Position numbers and translations under genes: made by a program. Below the pieces are notes generated by a model. That model made no database searches. It worked only from the letters and a program-made list of their open reading frames with translations, and was not told the DNA's origin. Shown here piece after piece: positions 1 through 7,129 of a stretch of 19,338 nt of DNA. Source of the stretch: an uncultured Lachnospiraceae bacterium (GTDB lineage Bacteria; Bacillota; Clostridia; Lachnospirales; Lachnospiraceae); contig CAMWXF010000004.1 in assembly GCA_947178115.1 (NCBI GenBank), positions 1 to 19,338 of the forward strand, given 5' to 3'. Positions within the stretch are counted from its first letter, which is position 1, and each line of letters opens with the position of its first letter.

Positions 1-838
1 GAATACTTTCCCCCGGTTTTACAATAAAAAGCTCCCCGGCCATGACTTCCTCCGCTGGCACGGTAATCTCTTCGCCGCTGCGTATCACATGTGCTGTCTT
101 GGGCGCCAGATCCATCAGGCTTTTAATGGCGTTGGTCGTCTTACCTTTACTGTATGCCTCCAGCATCTTACCCACTGTAATCAATGTCAAAATCGTCGCC
201 GCCGACTCGAAATACATATCGTGGAGACAGTGTGCCGCCATCTCCCGATCACCCATGTAAGATCCCATCCGGAACATAACTGCCGTGCTGTACACGAACG
301 CCGCACCGCTTCCCATCGCTACCAATGTGTCCATATTAGGGGCCTTGCGCAAGAGTCCCTGAAACCCGTTTATAAAAAACTTCTGATTAATCACCATAAT
401 CAGCCCGGTCAACAATAATTGATACAATGCGATGGCCCAAGGGTCCCCGGCTAATCCTGCCGGAACATACCATCCCCACATCAAATGTCCCATGGACACA
501 TACATAAGCGGCAGCAAAAGACACAGCGACGCAATCAGCCGACGCCTTATCCGGGGTGTTTCCCGATCCTCCAGAGCCTCTCTTCGAGCAGTTCCGTCTG
601 TTCCGCCGGCTGTGCCCGAACCCTCTGTTCCTGCAAGGGAGGCACCGTATCCCGCCGCGTCCACTGCTGCACAGATTGCCTGCGGCGTTGCCGGTTCATC
701 ATATTCCACCACCATACTGTTCATTAACAGATTTACGCTGACCTTATCGACTCCTGCCACACCTGCCACCGCTTTCTCCACATGCGCGCTGCACGCGGCA
801 CAAGTCATGCCCGTCACTTGGAATTTATCACTTTTCAT
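1..838 (-). CDS. copA: Copper-translocating P-type ATPase CopA, N-terminal part (cut by window edge)
   Basis: Exports Cu(I) across the cytoplasmic membrane using ATP. About 279 residues are visible and the frame is open to the left edge. An N-terminal heavy-metal-associated domain carries the metal-binding motif GMTCAAC (residues 10-16). After a low-complexity linker (about 67-95) come membrane segments near 101-117, 135-152, 170-190 and 207-226, including PNMDTLVAMG (168-177) and YFESAATILTLITVGKMLE, as in copper-type P1B ATPases. The start of the actuator domain follows. The CPC motif, the DKTG phosphorylation site and the ATP-binding domain lie outside the window, so metal specificity rests on the HMA motif, the membrane-segment sequence and the csoR neighbour. 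It starts at ATG 838; there is no alternative in-frame start upstream. Spacing of 101 bp from csoR with no terminator seen suggests one operon under CsoR control. Confidence 0.93.
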   Translation of the reverse strand, partial: MKSDKFQVTGMTCAACSAHVEKAVAGVAGVDKVSVNLLMNSMVVEYDEPATPQAICAAVDAAGYGASLAGTEGSGTAGGTDGTARREALEDRETPRIRRRLIASLCLLLPLMYVSMGHLMWGWYVPAGLAGDPWAIALYQLLLTGLIMVINQKFFINGFQGLLRKAPNMDTLVAMGSGAAFVYSTAVMFRMGSYMGDREMAAHCLHDMYFESAATILTLITVGKMLEAYSKGKTTNAIKSLMDLAPKTAHVIRSGEEITVPAEEVMAGELFIVKPGESI

Positions 839-852
839 TCCGCTTCCGTCAT
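835..852 (-). other. Possible five-codon upstream ORF overlapping the copA start
   Basis: A strong AGGAAAGG ribosome-binding sequence precedes an ATG that opens a five-codon frame (M-T-E-A-E). Its stop TGA overlaps the copA ATG as ATGA. The copA ATG itself has only a weak GGAA/GCGGA sequence just upstream. This could be a translational coupling device, or the upstream ATG may be accidental and the weaker site used directly. Seen in the sequence; the function is inference. Confidence 0.3.
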
Positions 853-939
853 ACCTTTCCTAATGTCTTATTTTTTTACTTTGTTTAATGGTTTCCATTC
901 CCGGTTTTATATTTCTTTATACCGTTTTAAACTTCCGGC

Positions 940-1251
940 CTACTTCAACTTCTTGATCAGTTCCACGGCTTCCGCCATGATCTCTGTATTACCCTTTCCG
1001 ATCTCCTCCACCACGCATGTCTGCATATGCTCCTCCAGAACAACATACCCCAGACTCTGCAGCGCACTCTCCGCCGCACCTATCTGAATCAGGATATCTC
1101 CGCAGTATCTGTTATCGTCAATCATATTTTTGATTCCATTAAGCTGCCCGATAATTCGGTTAATGCGATTCTGCAGCTTCTTCTGTTCCTTTGTATCCCT
1201 CGGCGTATTCTTATGATGACAACACGCGCATACGTTTTCCATTCCATCCAT
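940..1251 (-). CDS. csoR: Copper-sensing transcriptional repressor, CsoR/DUF156 family
   Basis: 103-residue all-helical repressor that leaves its operator when it binds Cu(I). The family's copper ligands are present in the expected Cys-His-Cys arrangement: C50, H75 and C79 (in RYCGDIL and EEHMQTC). The core LQNRINRIIGQLNGIKNMI is typical of CsoR/RcnR/FrmR, and the C-H-C set favours the copper branch over nickel or formaldehyde sensors. A Cys/His-rich N terminus (C8, C10, C11, H12, H13) precedes the core and might add metal affinity. ATG 1251 is chosen because GGGGAGG lies just upstream. The longer open frame reaching TTG 1335 would run through the promoter and operator. It is the first gene of an operon with copA, and the operator in its own promoter implies autoregulation. 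Confidence 0.94.
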   Translation of the reverse strand: MDGMENVCACCHHKNTPRDTKEQKKLQNRINRIIGQLNGIKNMIDDNRYCGDILIQIGAAESALQSLGYVVLEEHMQTCVVEEIGKGNTEIMAEAVELIKKLK

Positions 1252-1305
1252 AGCTTTCCCTCCCCGTATGATCTTATTACACTTCGTTTCTCTTCTATAG
1301 TCATT

Positions 1306-1335
1306 ATCATATACCCCATTAGGGTATATTGTCAA
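1306..1335 (-). promoter_or_regulatory. Promoter of the csoR-copA operon
   Basis: Reading the minus strand, a perfect -35 box TTGACA (1330-1335) is followed after 18 bp by a -10 box TATGAT (1306-1311). The spacer is occupied by the CsoR operator, so bound repressor would block RNA polymerase. The 5' leader is about 50 nt. Confidence 0.88.
1309..1329. promoter_or_regulatory. CsoR operator
   Basis: Perfect 8-bp inverted repeat ATATACCC / GGGTATAT around a 5-bp centre (CATTA). It matches the known CsoR box layout (ATACCC...GGGTAT, G/C-rich tracts flanked by TA). It sits between the -35 and -10 boxes of the csoR promoter. Match to the known consensus is from memory; the symmetry is directly visible. 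Confidence 0.9.
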
Positions 1336-1339
1336 CTAT

Positions 1340-1369
1340 AAAAAGAGACGGCAGATCATCTGCCGTCTC
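1340..1369 (-). terminator. Rho-independent terminator after the diguanylate cyclase gene
   Basis: A perfect 11-bp stem GAGACGGCAGA / TCTGCCGTCTC (1345-1355 with 1359-1369) has a 3-nt loop and is followed on the minus strand by TTTTT (1340-1344). It ends the yesL-like/GGDEF transcript, and its T-tract nearly touches the -35 box of csoR. Confidence 0.92.
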
Positions 1370-1393
1370 CACATAATACTCATATCAAATTAC

Positions 1394-2869
1394 TTAATTC
1401 TGCTCACTCTTAGGCTCCATCCACTCATCACGATAGAATGCCAGCTGGTTCTTACCACGCTTCTTCGCCTTATACAAGCCCTGATCCGCCGCCTTATACA
1501 ATGACTCGAAATCATCGCCTTCTTGTGGGAAGATCGCCACACCGATACTTGCTGTAGCAGCATATTTCACATATTCACCCGCCTGGAAGTTGTGGAAGAA
1601 ATCTTCTACCTTCTTCGCTTCTTTCCGAATGGAATCGGGATCGGACACTCCCTTAAGGAAGATCATAAACTCGTCACCGCCGATACGCCCGATAATATCG
1701 GTAGCACGGAAGATCGCACCGATCTGCTGTCCCAGTGAACGAAGCACTTCATCACCGAAAGCATGCCCCATCGTATCATTGATCTTCTTGAAATTATCCA
1801 CATCGCATATAAACAGCATTGACTGCGAATTCGGATTCTGGGTCATGAAATCTTTGATCTTACGCTCTGTCGCCAGCTTGTTAGTCAGTCCGGTGAGCAG
1901 ATCCGTATCCGCCTTATCCTCTAACTCTTTCTTCTTCTCGTTATTGCGGATCTTACTGATAATATTGATAATTACCACCATACCGAGAAATGCGAAGATT
2001 GAAATAACCAGATACAACATCATATCCTTCGTGTTCTTCCACTGAAGTCCGACCTGTTTATCCACATAACTCTGACTGACACCTAAGATTACTTCCCACT
2101 GATTTACCCCAAGCGGCACATACGCCAGCAGGCAGCTCTCGCCGTCGACCGTTACGGCAGTTGTTCCGCGGGATCCGTTGTCCAGACGATTTCTGATCGT
2201 GCGGGCCGCGTCGGCATTCTGCGGCTTAATTGCCTCCATAATATTGCCGCCCTGCAATACCTTACTGTCCTTGGCTCCGGCTGATCCCAAGATCATTCCC
2301 TCCGAATCCACAACCGCCAGAAACGAATTGGAATCAAAATCTGACTTGGTCATCAAACTGTCGAATTTCGACATAGGATAGAACAACAACAGATAATTTG
2401 TTTCATTCGCTCTTTTGATTCGCTCTACTACGATAATCTGCTCTTCATAATATATATATACCAGACTGTCATTCTGCTGCAGATCCTGAAAATACTCTTC
2501 ACCGCCGATAGAAACCAGCTCACCTGACTGACCGACTCCGTTTCCCTCATCGTTACAGATAATAATCCGCCCCGCCTCCGTACAGGAATCTAAAATCCCC
2601 GCCATATTCGTAGCACGAGCCGCATTCCATGCCGCATCCTGCTCCAGCAGAATCCTGATCGGACGCGAAATCTTAGCAAGAGATTCTATCTCATGAATGA
2701 AATTCTCTCCGTAGCTCTGCGTTGATTTAATTATGTTTCTTGAAACCGTATCCGTCGCTTCCGCACTGCTCTTTGTCGAAAAATTAAAGAGCATGACAAC
2801 GACAACAATCATAAATAATACTGACGGAATGATCCAAGAAGCTATAGCTGACCTATTCTGACTTTCCAT
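1394..2869 (-). CDS. Membrane-bound diguanylate cyclase (GGDEF) with an extracytoplasmic sensor domain
   Basis: 491 residues; predicted to make c-di-GMP from two GTP. Layout: membrane helix 12-30, an extracytoplasmic region of about 250 residues resembling a Cache-type sensor (not classified with certainty), membrane helix 284-305, then a GGDEF domain from about 318 to 478. The domain carries DLLTGLTN (323-330), DVDNFKKIND (356-365), an intact GGDEF signature (397-401) and an RxxD inhibitory site RATD (388-391) five residues upstream, so it is probably active and product-inhibited. There is no EAL or HD-GYP domain in this protein. The ATG overlaps the end of the DUF624 gene by 17 bp with AGAGGA just upstream, which implies translational coupling. 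A strong terminator follows. The ligand cannot be read from the sequence. Confidence 0.93.
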   Translation of the reverse strand: MESQNRSAIASWIIPSVLFMIVVVVMLFNFSTKSSAEATDTVSRNIIKSTQSYGENFIHEIESLAKISRPIRILLEQDAAWNAARATNMAGILDSCTEAGRIIICNDEGNGVGQSGELVSIGGEEYFQDLQQNDSLVYIYYEEQIIVVERIKRANETNYLLLFYPMSKFDSLMTKSDFDSNSFLAVVDSEGMILGSAGAKDSKVLQGGNIMEAIKPQNADAARTIRNRLDNGSRGTTAVTVDGESCLLAYVPLGVNQWEVILGVSQSYVDKQVGLQWKNTKDMMLYLVISIFAFLGMVVIINIISKIRNNEKKKELEDKADTDLLTGLTNKLATERKIKDFMTQNPNSQSMLFICDVDNFKKINDTMGHAFGDEVLRSLGQQIGAIFRATDIIGRIGGDEFMIFLKGVSDPDSIRKEAKKVEDFFHNFQAGEYVKYAATASIGVAIFPQEGDDFESLYKAADQGLYKAKKRGKNQLAFYRDEWMEPKSEQN

Positions 2870-3542
2870 TATTTTCCTCTTCTCCCCATTCTACATTTAA
2901 CGAAAAATTCATATCCGATACCTGCTCTGGCTCAGGCTCAAATTTTTTAAAAATACTACTGTACAACCACGCCGCACCATAAGCGGGAAGCGAAATGCCG
3001 AACATAAAGATAAATATATAGGAATATGTCGAAAAATAGCCTATCACAAAAGGCAGGGCGTAAAACAATGCCATCAACAGTGTTTTCGGCAAATTGGCAA
3101 AAGCCAAAAGTGCCGCATTCCTGATCGTATTCCTGATCGTATTATCGAATCTGGCCAGCAAAGGGAATACATATATCGCTATCATAAATATGATGACTCC
3201 CACCGCAACCACCGCTATTACGAGCGGTTTCGGAAACACGACTCCCGAATAATTAAAGATCAGTGAATCCCCAACATAGACCGCTATCACCAAAAGCATC
3301 ATAAGCCAGATCAGCACGGCCTGTTTAAAATTCCGAGCGAATGATTTGAAAAAGCCTCTGATCAGATACCCTTCTTCTCCCCTTATCATCTTTAATATCA
3401 CATAATGCATAGCCGTAAACGCGGCTCCCGCCGTAATGACCGGTATGCAACAGATGATAACCAGTATGTTAAGGATCAGCAGGTCTGCCACGCGGTTCAA
3501 AAGCCTCATGACAGGACTGTCCAGATCAAAAAACTTTCCCAT
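2853..3542 (-). CDS. DUF624 (YesL family) integral membrane protein
   Basis: 229 residues with four to five hydrophobic segments (about 18-45, 73-95, 106-130, 148-190). The N terminus MGKFFDLDSPVMRLLNRVADL and the following ICCIPVITAGAAFTAMHY are characteristic of the DUF624/YesL family, which in Firmicutes often sits beside carbohydrate transport or sensor genes; its biochemical role is not known to me. The C-terminal 30 residues are acidic and hydrophilic. ATG 3542 is preceded by AGGAG at about 10 nt. Its end overlaps the diguanylate cyclase start, so the two are made together; a role in supporting or modulating the membrane-bound cyclase is only inference. Confidence 0.87.
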   Translation of the reverse strand: MGKFFDLDSPVMRLLNRVADLLILNILVIICCIPVITAGAAFTAMHYVILKMIRGEEGYLIRGFFKSFARNFKQAVLIWLMMLLVIAVYVGDSLIFNYSGVVFPKPLVIAVVAVGVIIFMIAIYVFPLLARFDNTIRNTIRNAALLAFANLPKTLLMALFYALPFVIGYFSTYSYIFIFMFGISLPAYGAAWLYSSIFKKFEPEPEQVSDMNFSLNVEWGEEENNGKSE

Positions 3543-3571
3543 AACAGTCTCACTCCTATATACATGACTCT

Positions 3572-3604
3572 ATTATATTACAAAAGCATACAAAAAAGCT
3601 ACAA
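3572..3604 (-). promoter_or_regulatory. Possible promoter for the DUF624-GGDEF pair
   Basis: An AT-rich stretch on the minus strand holds overlapping -10-like sequences (TAATAT 3575-3580 and TATAAT 3572-3577). TTGTAG at 3599-3604 can serve as a -35 box for TAATAT with an 18-bp spacer. The -35 match is poor. Confidence 0.35.
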
Positions 3605-3631
3605 AATTTGCAAAAAAAATTTACAAATTTT
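3603..3631. repeat. AT-rich inverted repeat between the HD-GYP and DUF624 genes
   Basis: 8-bp arms AAAATTTG (3603-3610) and CAAATTTT (3624-3631) flank an A/T-only run. It could act as a weak terminator after the HD-GYP gene, though it is too AT-rich to be convincing, or as a site in the DUF624 promoter region. Confidence 0.3.
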
Positions 3632-3647
3632 CATCCAGCCCATAAAA

Positions 3648-4904
3648 CTATATTTTATACTTCTTACTAATCAGCTCATATTGCCTATTTATCGTCTCAT
3701 ACATCTTCAGAATTTCGGCTGATTCCTGTCTTACATGCTTCATAATCCGGTCATAAGATTTTACAAACGTAACGACCACCTGCCGCTTCAACCGATTCTT
3801 GGCGGCCTCCTCGCTCAGGATACTTATAACCTTTTCCTTCGGCAGATCATCACGGTAGCTTCTCTTATTGACCAGCGCCGTGACAACGTCGGCTACCTGC
3901 AGAACCCTCTGCGGAAAATTCATCTGAACATCCTTTAACCGAAGCGGATACCCGCTGCCGTCTCCTCTCTCATGATGTGCCAGAACAATGCTGACCACTT
4001 CTCTTTTCATCCTGTGTCCCAGAGCTTTTCCAGCCACCTCCACATGCGTTCTAAGCAGCCGGATCTCCTCCTTCTCCAGCTTGCGAGGTGCATCAACGAT
4101 CTCCTGTGGAATCGCCAGCATACCGATATCATGAACCAGCGTAGCGTAATAGAGAATCTCTCTCTCGCCCGCCGACATCATCATCTCCTCCGCTATATCC
4201 TCACACACGCAGATTGTAGTAATATTATCCACTACCATTCTCTTGCTTCTGAATCCGAAGCAGTACATTAGCATCTCCAGAAATTTTTTCTTATCCTCGT
4301 TGGAAAAGATCATGTATTCTACGATATCATCCAACTCTTTCTTATACTCTCCGCTGCTTATCTTCCCGAAAATATCATACTTCTCCTGGCATTGATAGAA
4401 CAGATACAGCCCATCCGAAGATATCTTAGTACCCGCCTGCTTCTGAAACATATGCATATCGAACTTACTTCCCATAGATGAGAAATAAATATCCATTTTC
4501 TCTGCAATATTGACATATGCGGCAAGCTCTTTATACTCATAATCCACTTTCTGAAGCTGTTCATAGTCCATGTGATGATACATGATTACCTTGGCCAGAT
4601 CCGGCACGGGAGACAGATATTTAAAAAACAAATACCCGTATATACAGTGTGCCATACTTTCTCTGGATTCATAGCGCAACATATCGTTAATCTTGCCCCG
4701 TTCCGTCTTATATGCACCGATATCATGCAGAGCAGCGGTCATGACAATATCGGCAAGCTCGAATTCCTCGTACTTACCCCCATCTTTCAGCATCATATAA
4801 ACTATGTACGCTACTCTGGATCCATGCTCCATGAGTCTGGGATGAATCAGCTTCAAAACATCACGCATCAACAGAAAAATATCTTTGCTCTTAATATACT
4901 CCAT
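3648..4904 (-). CDS. Double HD-domain protein with C-terminal HD-GYP-type c-di-GMP phosphodiesterase domain
   Basis: 418 residues, no membrane segment. Two HD domains lie in tandem. The first (about 15-140) has H27, HD at 60-61, H86 and HH at 110-111 but no GYP motif. The second (about 222-390) has HDIG at 258-261, H287, HH at 310-311 followed by ERGDGSGYP with GYP at 318-320, the mark of HD-GYP phosphodiesterases that cleave c-di-GMP. The usual first histidine of the second domain appears replaced (around D226), so one metal ligand may be missing. ATG 4904 has GAGG six bases upstream. It follows the GNAT gene by 15 bp and precedes a DUF624-GGDEF pair, suggesting a local c-di-GMP on/off module. 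The substrate is inferred from the motif. Confidence 0.86.
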   Translation of the reverse strand: MEYIKSKDIFLLMRDVLKLIHPRLMEHGSRVAYIVYMMLKDGGKYEEFELADIVMTAALHDIGAYKTERGKINDMLRYESRESMAHCIYGYLFFKYLSPVPDLAKVIMYHHMDYEQLQKVDYEYKELAAYVNIAEKMDIYFSSMGSKFDMHMFQKQAGTKISSDGLYLFYQCQEKYDIFGKISSGEYKKELDDIVEYMIFSNEDKKKFLEMLMYCFGFRSKRMVVDNITTICVCEDIAEEMMMSAGEREILYYATLVHDIGMLAIPQEIVDAPRKLEKEEIRLLRTHVEVAGKALGHRMKREVVSIVLAHHERGDGSGYPLRLKDVQMNFPQRVLQVADVVTALVNKRSYRDDLPKEKVISILSEEAAKNRLKRQVVVTFVKSYDRIMKHVRQESAEILKMYETINRQYELISKKYKI

Positions 4905-4919
4905 ATGAAACCTCGCATC

Positions 4920-5390
4920 TTACAAAATAAATTCCATCGGTGTGTAAATAATGCCATCCTTTGTTTCTTCGGGGCGAGTATCCCGAAAACCCATCTTGTG
5001 ATAAAACCCGACCCCGTAGGGTGACGAATTAACCGTCACACGCTCGGCGCCCACTTCCGTTCGCAGATAATCAGCCAGGTATCCGATCAACCCGCGTCCG
5101 ATTCCCTGCCTGTGATATGCTTCATCCACGAAAAGAAGTGAAATATGCGTTGTGTCGCGGAGCGTGATCATGCCCACAAGCCTACTGTGCTCCACGGCCA
5201 CAAACATCTGATACGCTCCCATAACAAACATCCGATACAGTGTTGAGTCCGTAATGAAATTCTCAAAATTCTTCACACCTTCCGGTGAATAGACATCTGC
5301 CTCAAAACGCAGAAACGTTTTCCATGCCAGAGCCATAGCATCCTGCCACTCTTCACGATATGCATTTCTGATCTGATATGCTGTCTCCAA
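4920..5390 (-). CDS. GNAT-family N-acetyltransferase
   Basis: 156 residues, a single GNAT domain. Motif A is LLFVDEAYHRQGIGRGLIG, with the acetyl-CoA pyrophosphate loop RQGIGRG at 94-100. Motif B follows as VNSSPYGVGFYHKMGF (120-135). The substrate cannot be told; single-domain proteins of this type acetylate amines or N-termini. The start is a TTG at 5390, supported by AAAGGAG about 11 bases upstream and by conserved length; no ATG lies nearby until M19. It is probably the first gene of a unit with the HD-GYP gene 15 bp downstream. Confidence 0.85.
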   Translation of the reverse strand: METAYQIRNAYREEWQDAMALAWKTFLRFEADVYSPEGVKNFENFITDSTLYRMFVMGAYQMFVAVEHSRLVGMITLRDTTHISLLFVDEAYHRQGIGRGLIGYLADYLRTEVGAERVTVNSSPYGVGFYHKMGFRDTRPEETKDGIIYTPMEFIL

Positions 5391-5425
5391 CTCCGCCGCG
5401 GCTCCTTTTATATATTACCATATTT

Positions 5426-5454
5426 ATTTTAACGTATCTTGTGACAATATTCAA
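5426..5454 (-). promoter_or_regulatory. Putative promoter of the GNAT/HD-GYP unit
   Basis: The minus strand shows TTGAAT (5449-5454), a 17-bp spacer and TAAAAT (5426-5431), then AAAAGGAG and the TTG start about 35 bp on. A reasonable sigma-A-type match. Confidence 0.55.
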
Positions 5455-5491
5455 GGACTGTCACACAAAAGAAGTCGGGCGGAGACGACAG

Positions 5492-6484
5492 CTACTTCAC
5501 CGCCTCAGTACCCACTTTATTCACCAGCGGAAGACCGTTTTCCAGCGCATATGCATTCTCAAGCGTTACACGGGCGATCGCCTGCATCGCCTCTTTCGTA
5601 AAAAAACCCATATGGGAAGTAATCAGCACATTCGGAAAAGTCATCAGACGGGCCAGATTCTCATCCCGCATGATCTCTCCCGATTTATCTTCATAGAAAA
5701 TTCCTTCTTCTTCCTCATAGACATCAAGCCCTACTCCGCCAAACTTACCTGCCACCAATCCGTCTATCAGAGCGTCGGTATCGATCAGACCGCCTCTCGA
5801 CGTATTGACCAGATACACACCCTGCTTCATGTGCTCTATCGTCTCCCGGTTAACAAGATGTTTCGTCTCCGATGTAAGCGGACAGTGCAAAGAGATCAGG
5901 TCTGCACTCGACATCAATTCATCCAGAGATACATACTCCACATCCAGCTTGGAGTTCGGATACAGATCATATGCCAGCACCCGCATCCCAAAACCGTTGC
6001 ATATCCGTATCATCGCCTGTCCGATTTTACCCGTACCGATAATCCCCGCCGTTTTGCGGTACAGATCCACCCCCATCAATCCGTTCAGGCTCATATTAAA
6101 TTCTCTCGTTCTGTTATAAGCCTTGTGGGTATATCGATTCACCGTCAGTATCATGCCCATGGCAAACTCCGCCACCGCTTCCGGCGAATAGCTGGGCACT
6201 CGCAAGATCACGATCTTATCCTCCGCCGCTTTCACATCCACATGGTTAAAACCCGCACTGCGCAGCAGAACTGCTTTGACTTTCATCTCATAGAGCTGCT
6301 GTATCATCTGTTCATTGACATAATCATTGACAAAAATACAGACGGCATCATATCCCCTTGCCAGCGTGATCGTCTCCTCCTGAAAAGGGACTTCATAAAA
6401 CCGGATGTCAAAGCCGTATTCTTTTCCCATCGGCTCAAACCAGATTTTGTCGTAAGGTTTTGTACTAAAAAAAGCTATTTTCAT
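5492..6484 (-). CDS. ldhA: D-lactate dehydrogenase (D-isomer-specific 2-hydroxyacid dehydrogenase)
   Basis: 330 residues, the normal family length. Reduces pyruvate to D-lactate with NADH, regenerating NAD+ in fermentation. The NAD-binding loop GTGKIG is at 150-155 in the Rossmann domain (about 102-292). Catalytic residues expected for the family are visible: R230 in VNTSRGGLID, an acidic residue near 257-259 in GLDVYEEEEG, and H291 in SHMGFFTKEA. The stretch EDKSGEIMRDENLARL is typical of fermentative D-LDH rather than of glycerate or phosphoglycerate dehydrogenases. ATG 6484 is chosen because AAAGGAGG lies eight bases upstream; the longer open frame adds 30 non-homologous-looking residues across the promoter region. 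A clear -10 box 26 bp upstream points to its own promoter. No Rex-type site was recognised. Confidence 0.9.
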   Translation of the reverse strand: MKIAFFSTKPYDKIWFEPMGKEYGFDIRFYEVPFQEETITLARGYDAVCIFVNDYVNEQMIQQLYEMKVKAVLLRSAGFNHVDVKAAEDKIVILRVPSYSPEAVAEFAMGMILTVNRYTHKAYNRTREFNMSLNGLMGVDLYRKTAGIIGTGKIGQAMIRICNGFGMRVLAYDLYPNSKLDVEYVSLDELMSSADLISLHCPLTSETKHLVNRETIEHMKQGVYLVNTSRGGLIDTDALIDGLVAGKFGGVGLDVYEEEEGIFYEDKSGEIMRDENLARLMTFPNVLITSHMGFFTKEAMQAIARVTLENAYALENGLPLVNKVGTEAVK

Positions 6485-6509
6485 GCAAATTGCCTCCTTT
6501 TCCATATTA

Positions 6510-6515
6510 ATTATA
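6510..6515 (-). promoter_or_regulatory. -10 box upstream of ldhA
   Basis: Perfect TATAAT on the minus strand, 26 bp before the ATG and just ahead of the AAAGGAGG site. A -35 match is poor at 16-18 bp spacing (ATTTTG or GATTTT region), so an activator could be needed. Confidence 0.45.
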
Positions 6516-6574
6516 GTATGGTCCAAGAAGGCAAAATCATTCGTGTTTATTATGCGTCCCGTAAAGCAAAGCAT

Positions 6575-7063
6575 TTATGCGGTTGTCAGATTCCGGAAAA
6601 AATCTTGTACCGACTGCGAGATACTCTCAAAGAATTTCTGTACCGCACTCTCCACAGCACCCTCTACCGCCTCATTGATCGTCTCATTGGCTTCTTCTAC
6701 GATATCCTCGCTGTACTTTTGATACATCTGCTTTGCCTGATCTATAAAGTCCGCCGCACCCACCTCGATTGAGTCCAGCGTCGTCATAAATGCACTTATT
6801 CTGTCTCTGTTCTGCTGCGTCAGAGTGATTCCCAATTCCGCCTCTCCTTCACTGATGGCGCGTCTGATATCGTCCTCATCCGACAAGTCCACTTCCCCGG
6901 AGACAACCATATCGATCATCCGGCCGACAATCGTTTCCTCTCCTTTATTACCGGCTGTTCCTCTGCTTCTACTGCCGAATACCAGAATCGTCATGGCTGC
7001 CACACAGGCTATACACAGTAAAAACATCGTGCCCAGTCTTCTGATCCATCCATGTCTCCTCAT
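6575..7063 (-). CDS. Small membrane-anchored protein, weak resemblance to DUF1002
   Basis: 162 residues of uncertain function. A basic N terminus (MRRHGWIRRL) and a hydrophobic helix at about 11-30 suggest a signal anchor or signal peptide. The rest is acidic and predicted helical, with an amphipathic C terminus rich in A/V/E (about 115-150). The stretch from about 78 to 120 (ELGITLTQQNRDRISAFM and onward) recalls the helical repeat of DUF1002/YpuA proteins, but this is from memory and weak. ATG 7063 has GGAG seven bases upstream. It lies 66 bp after the hydrolase gene and 90 bp before ldhA, on the same strand. Confidence 0.7.
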   Translation of the reverse strand: MRRHGWIRRLGTMFLLCIACVAAMTILVFGSRSRGTAGNKGEETIVGRMIDMVVSGEVDLSDEDDIRRAISEGEAELGITLTQQNRDRISAFMTTLDSIEVGAADFIDQAKQMYQKYSEDIVEEANETINEAVEGAVESAVQKFFESISQSVQDFFRNLTTA

Positions 7064-7129
7064 AGCACTCTCCGTCCGTCTCTTGCTCCGATCACGCGAC
7101 CCAAACTGTCTTCACAGCCGCGTGTCCAC

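Noticed and set aside
432..863. Plus-strand frames opposite copA
   Set aside because: The minus-strand frame gives an unmistakable HMA domain and P-type ATPase membrane segments.
5378..6772. 464-residue open frame on the plus strand
   Set aside because: It lies antisense to the well-supported D-LDH gene, and its product is rich in His/Arg/Ile with no domain; a shadow of codon bias on the other strand.
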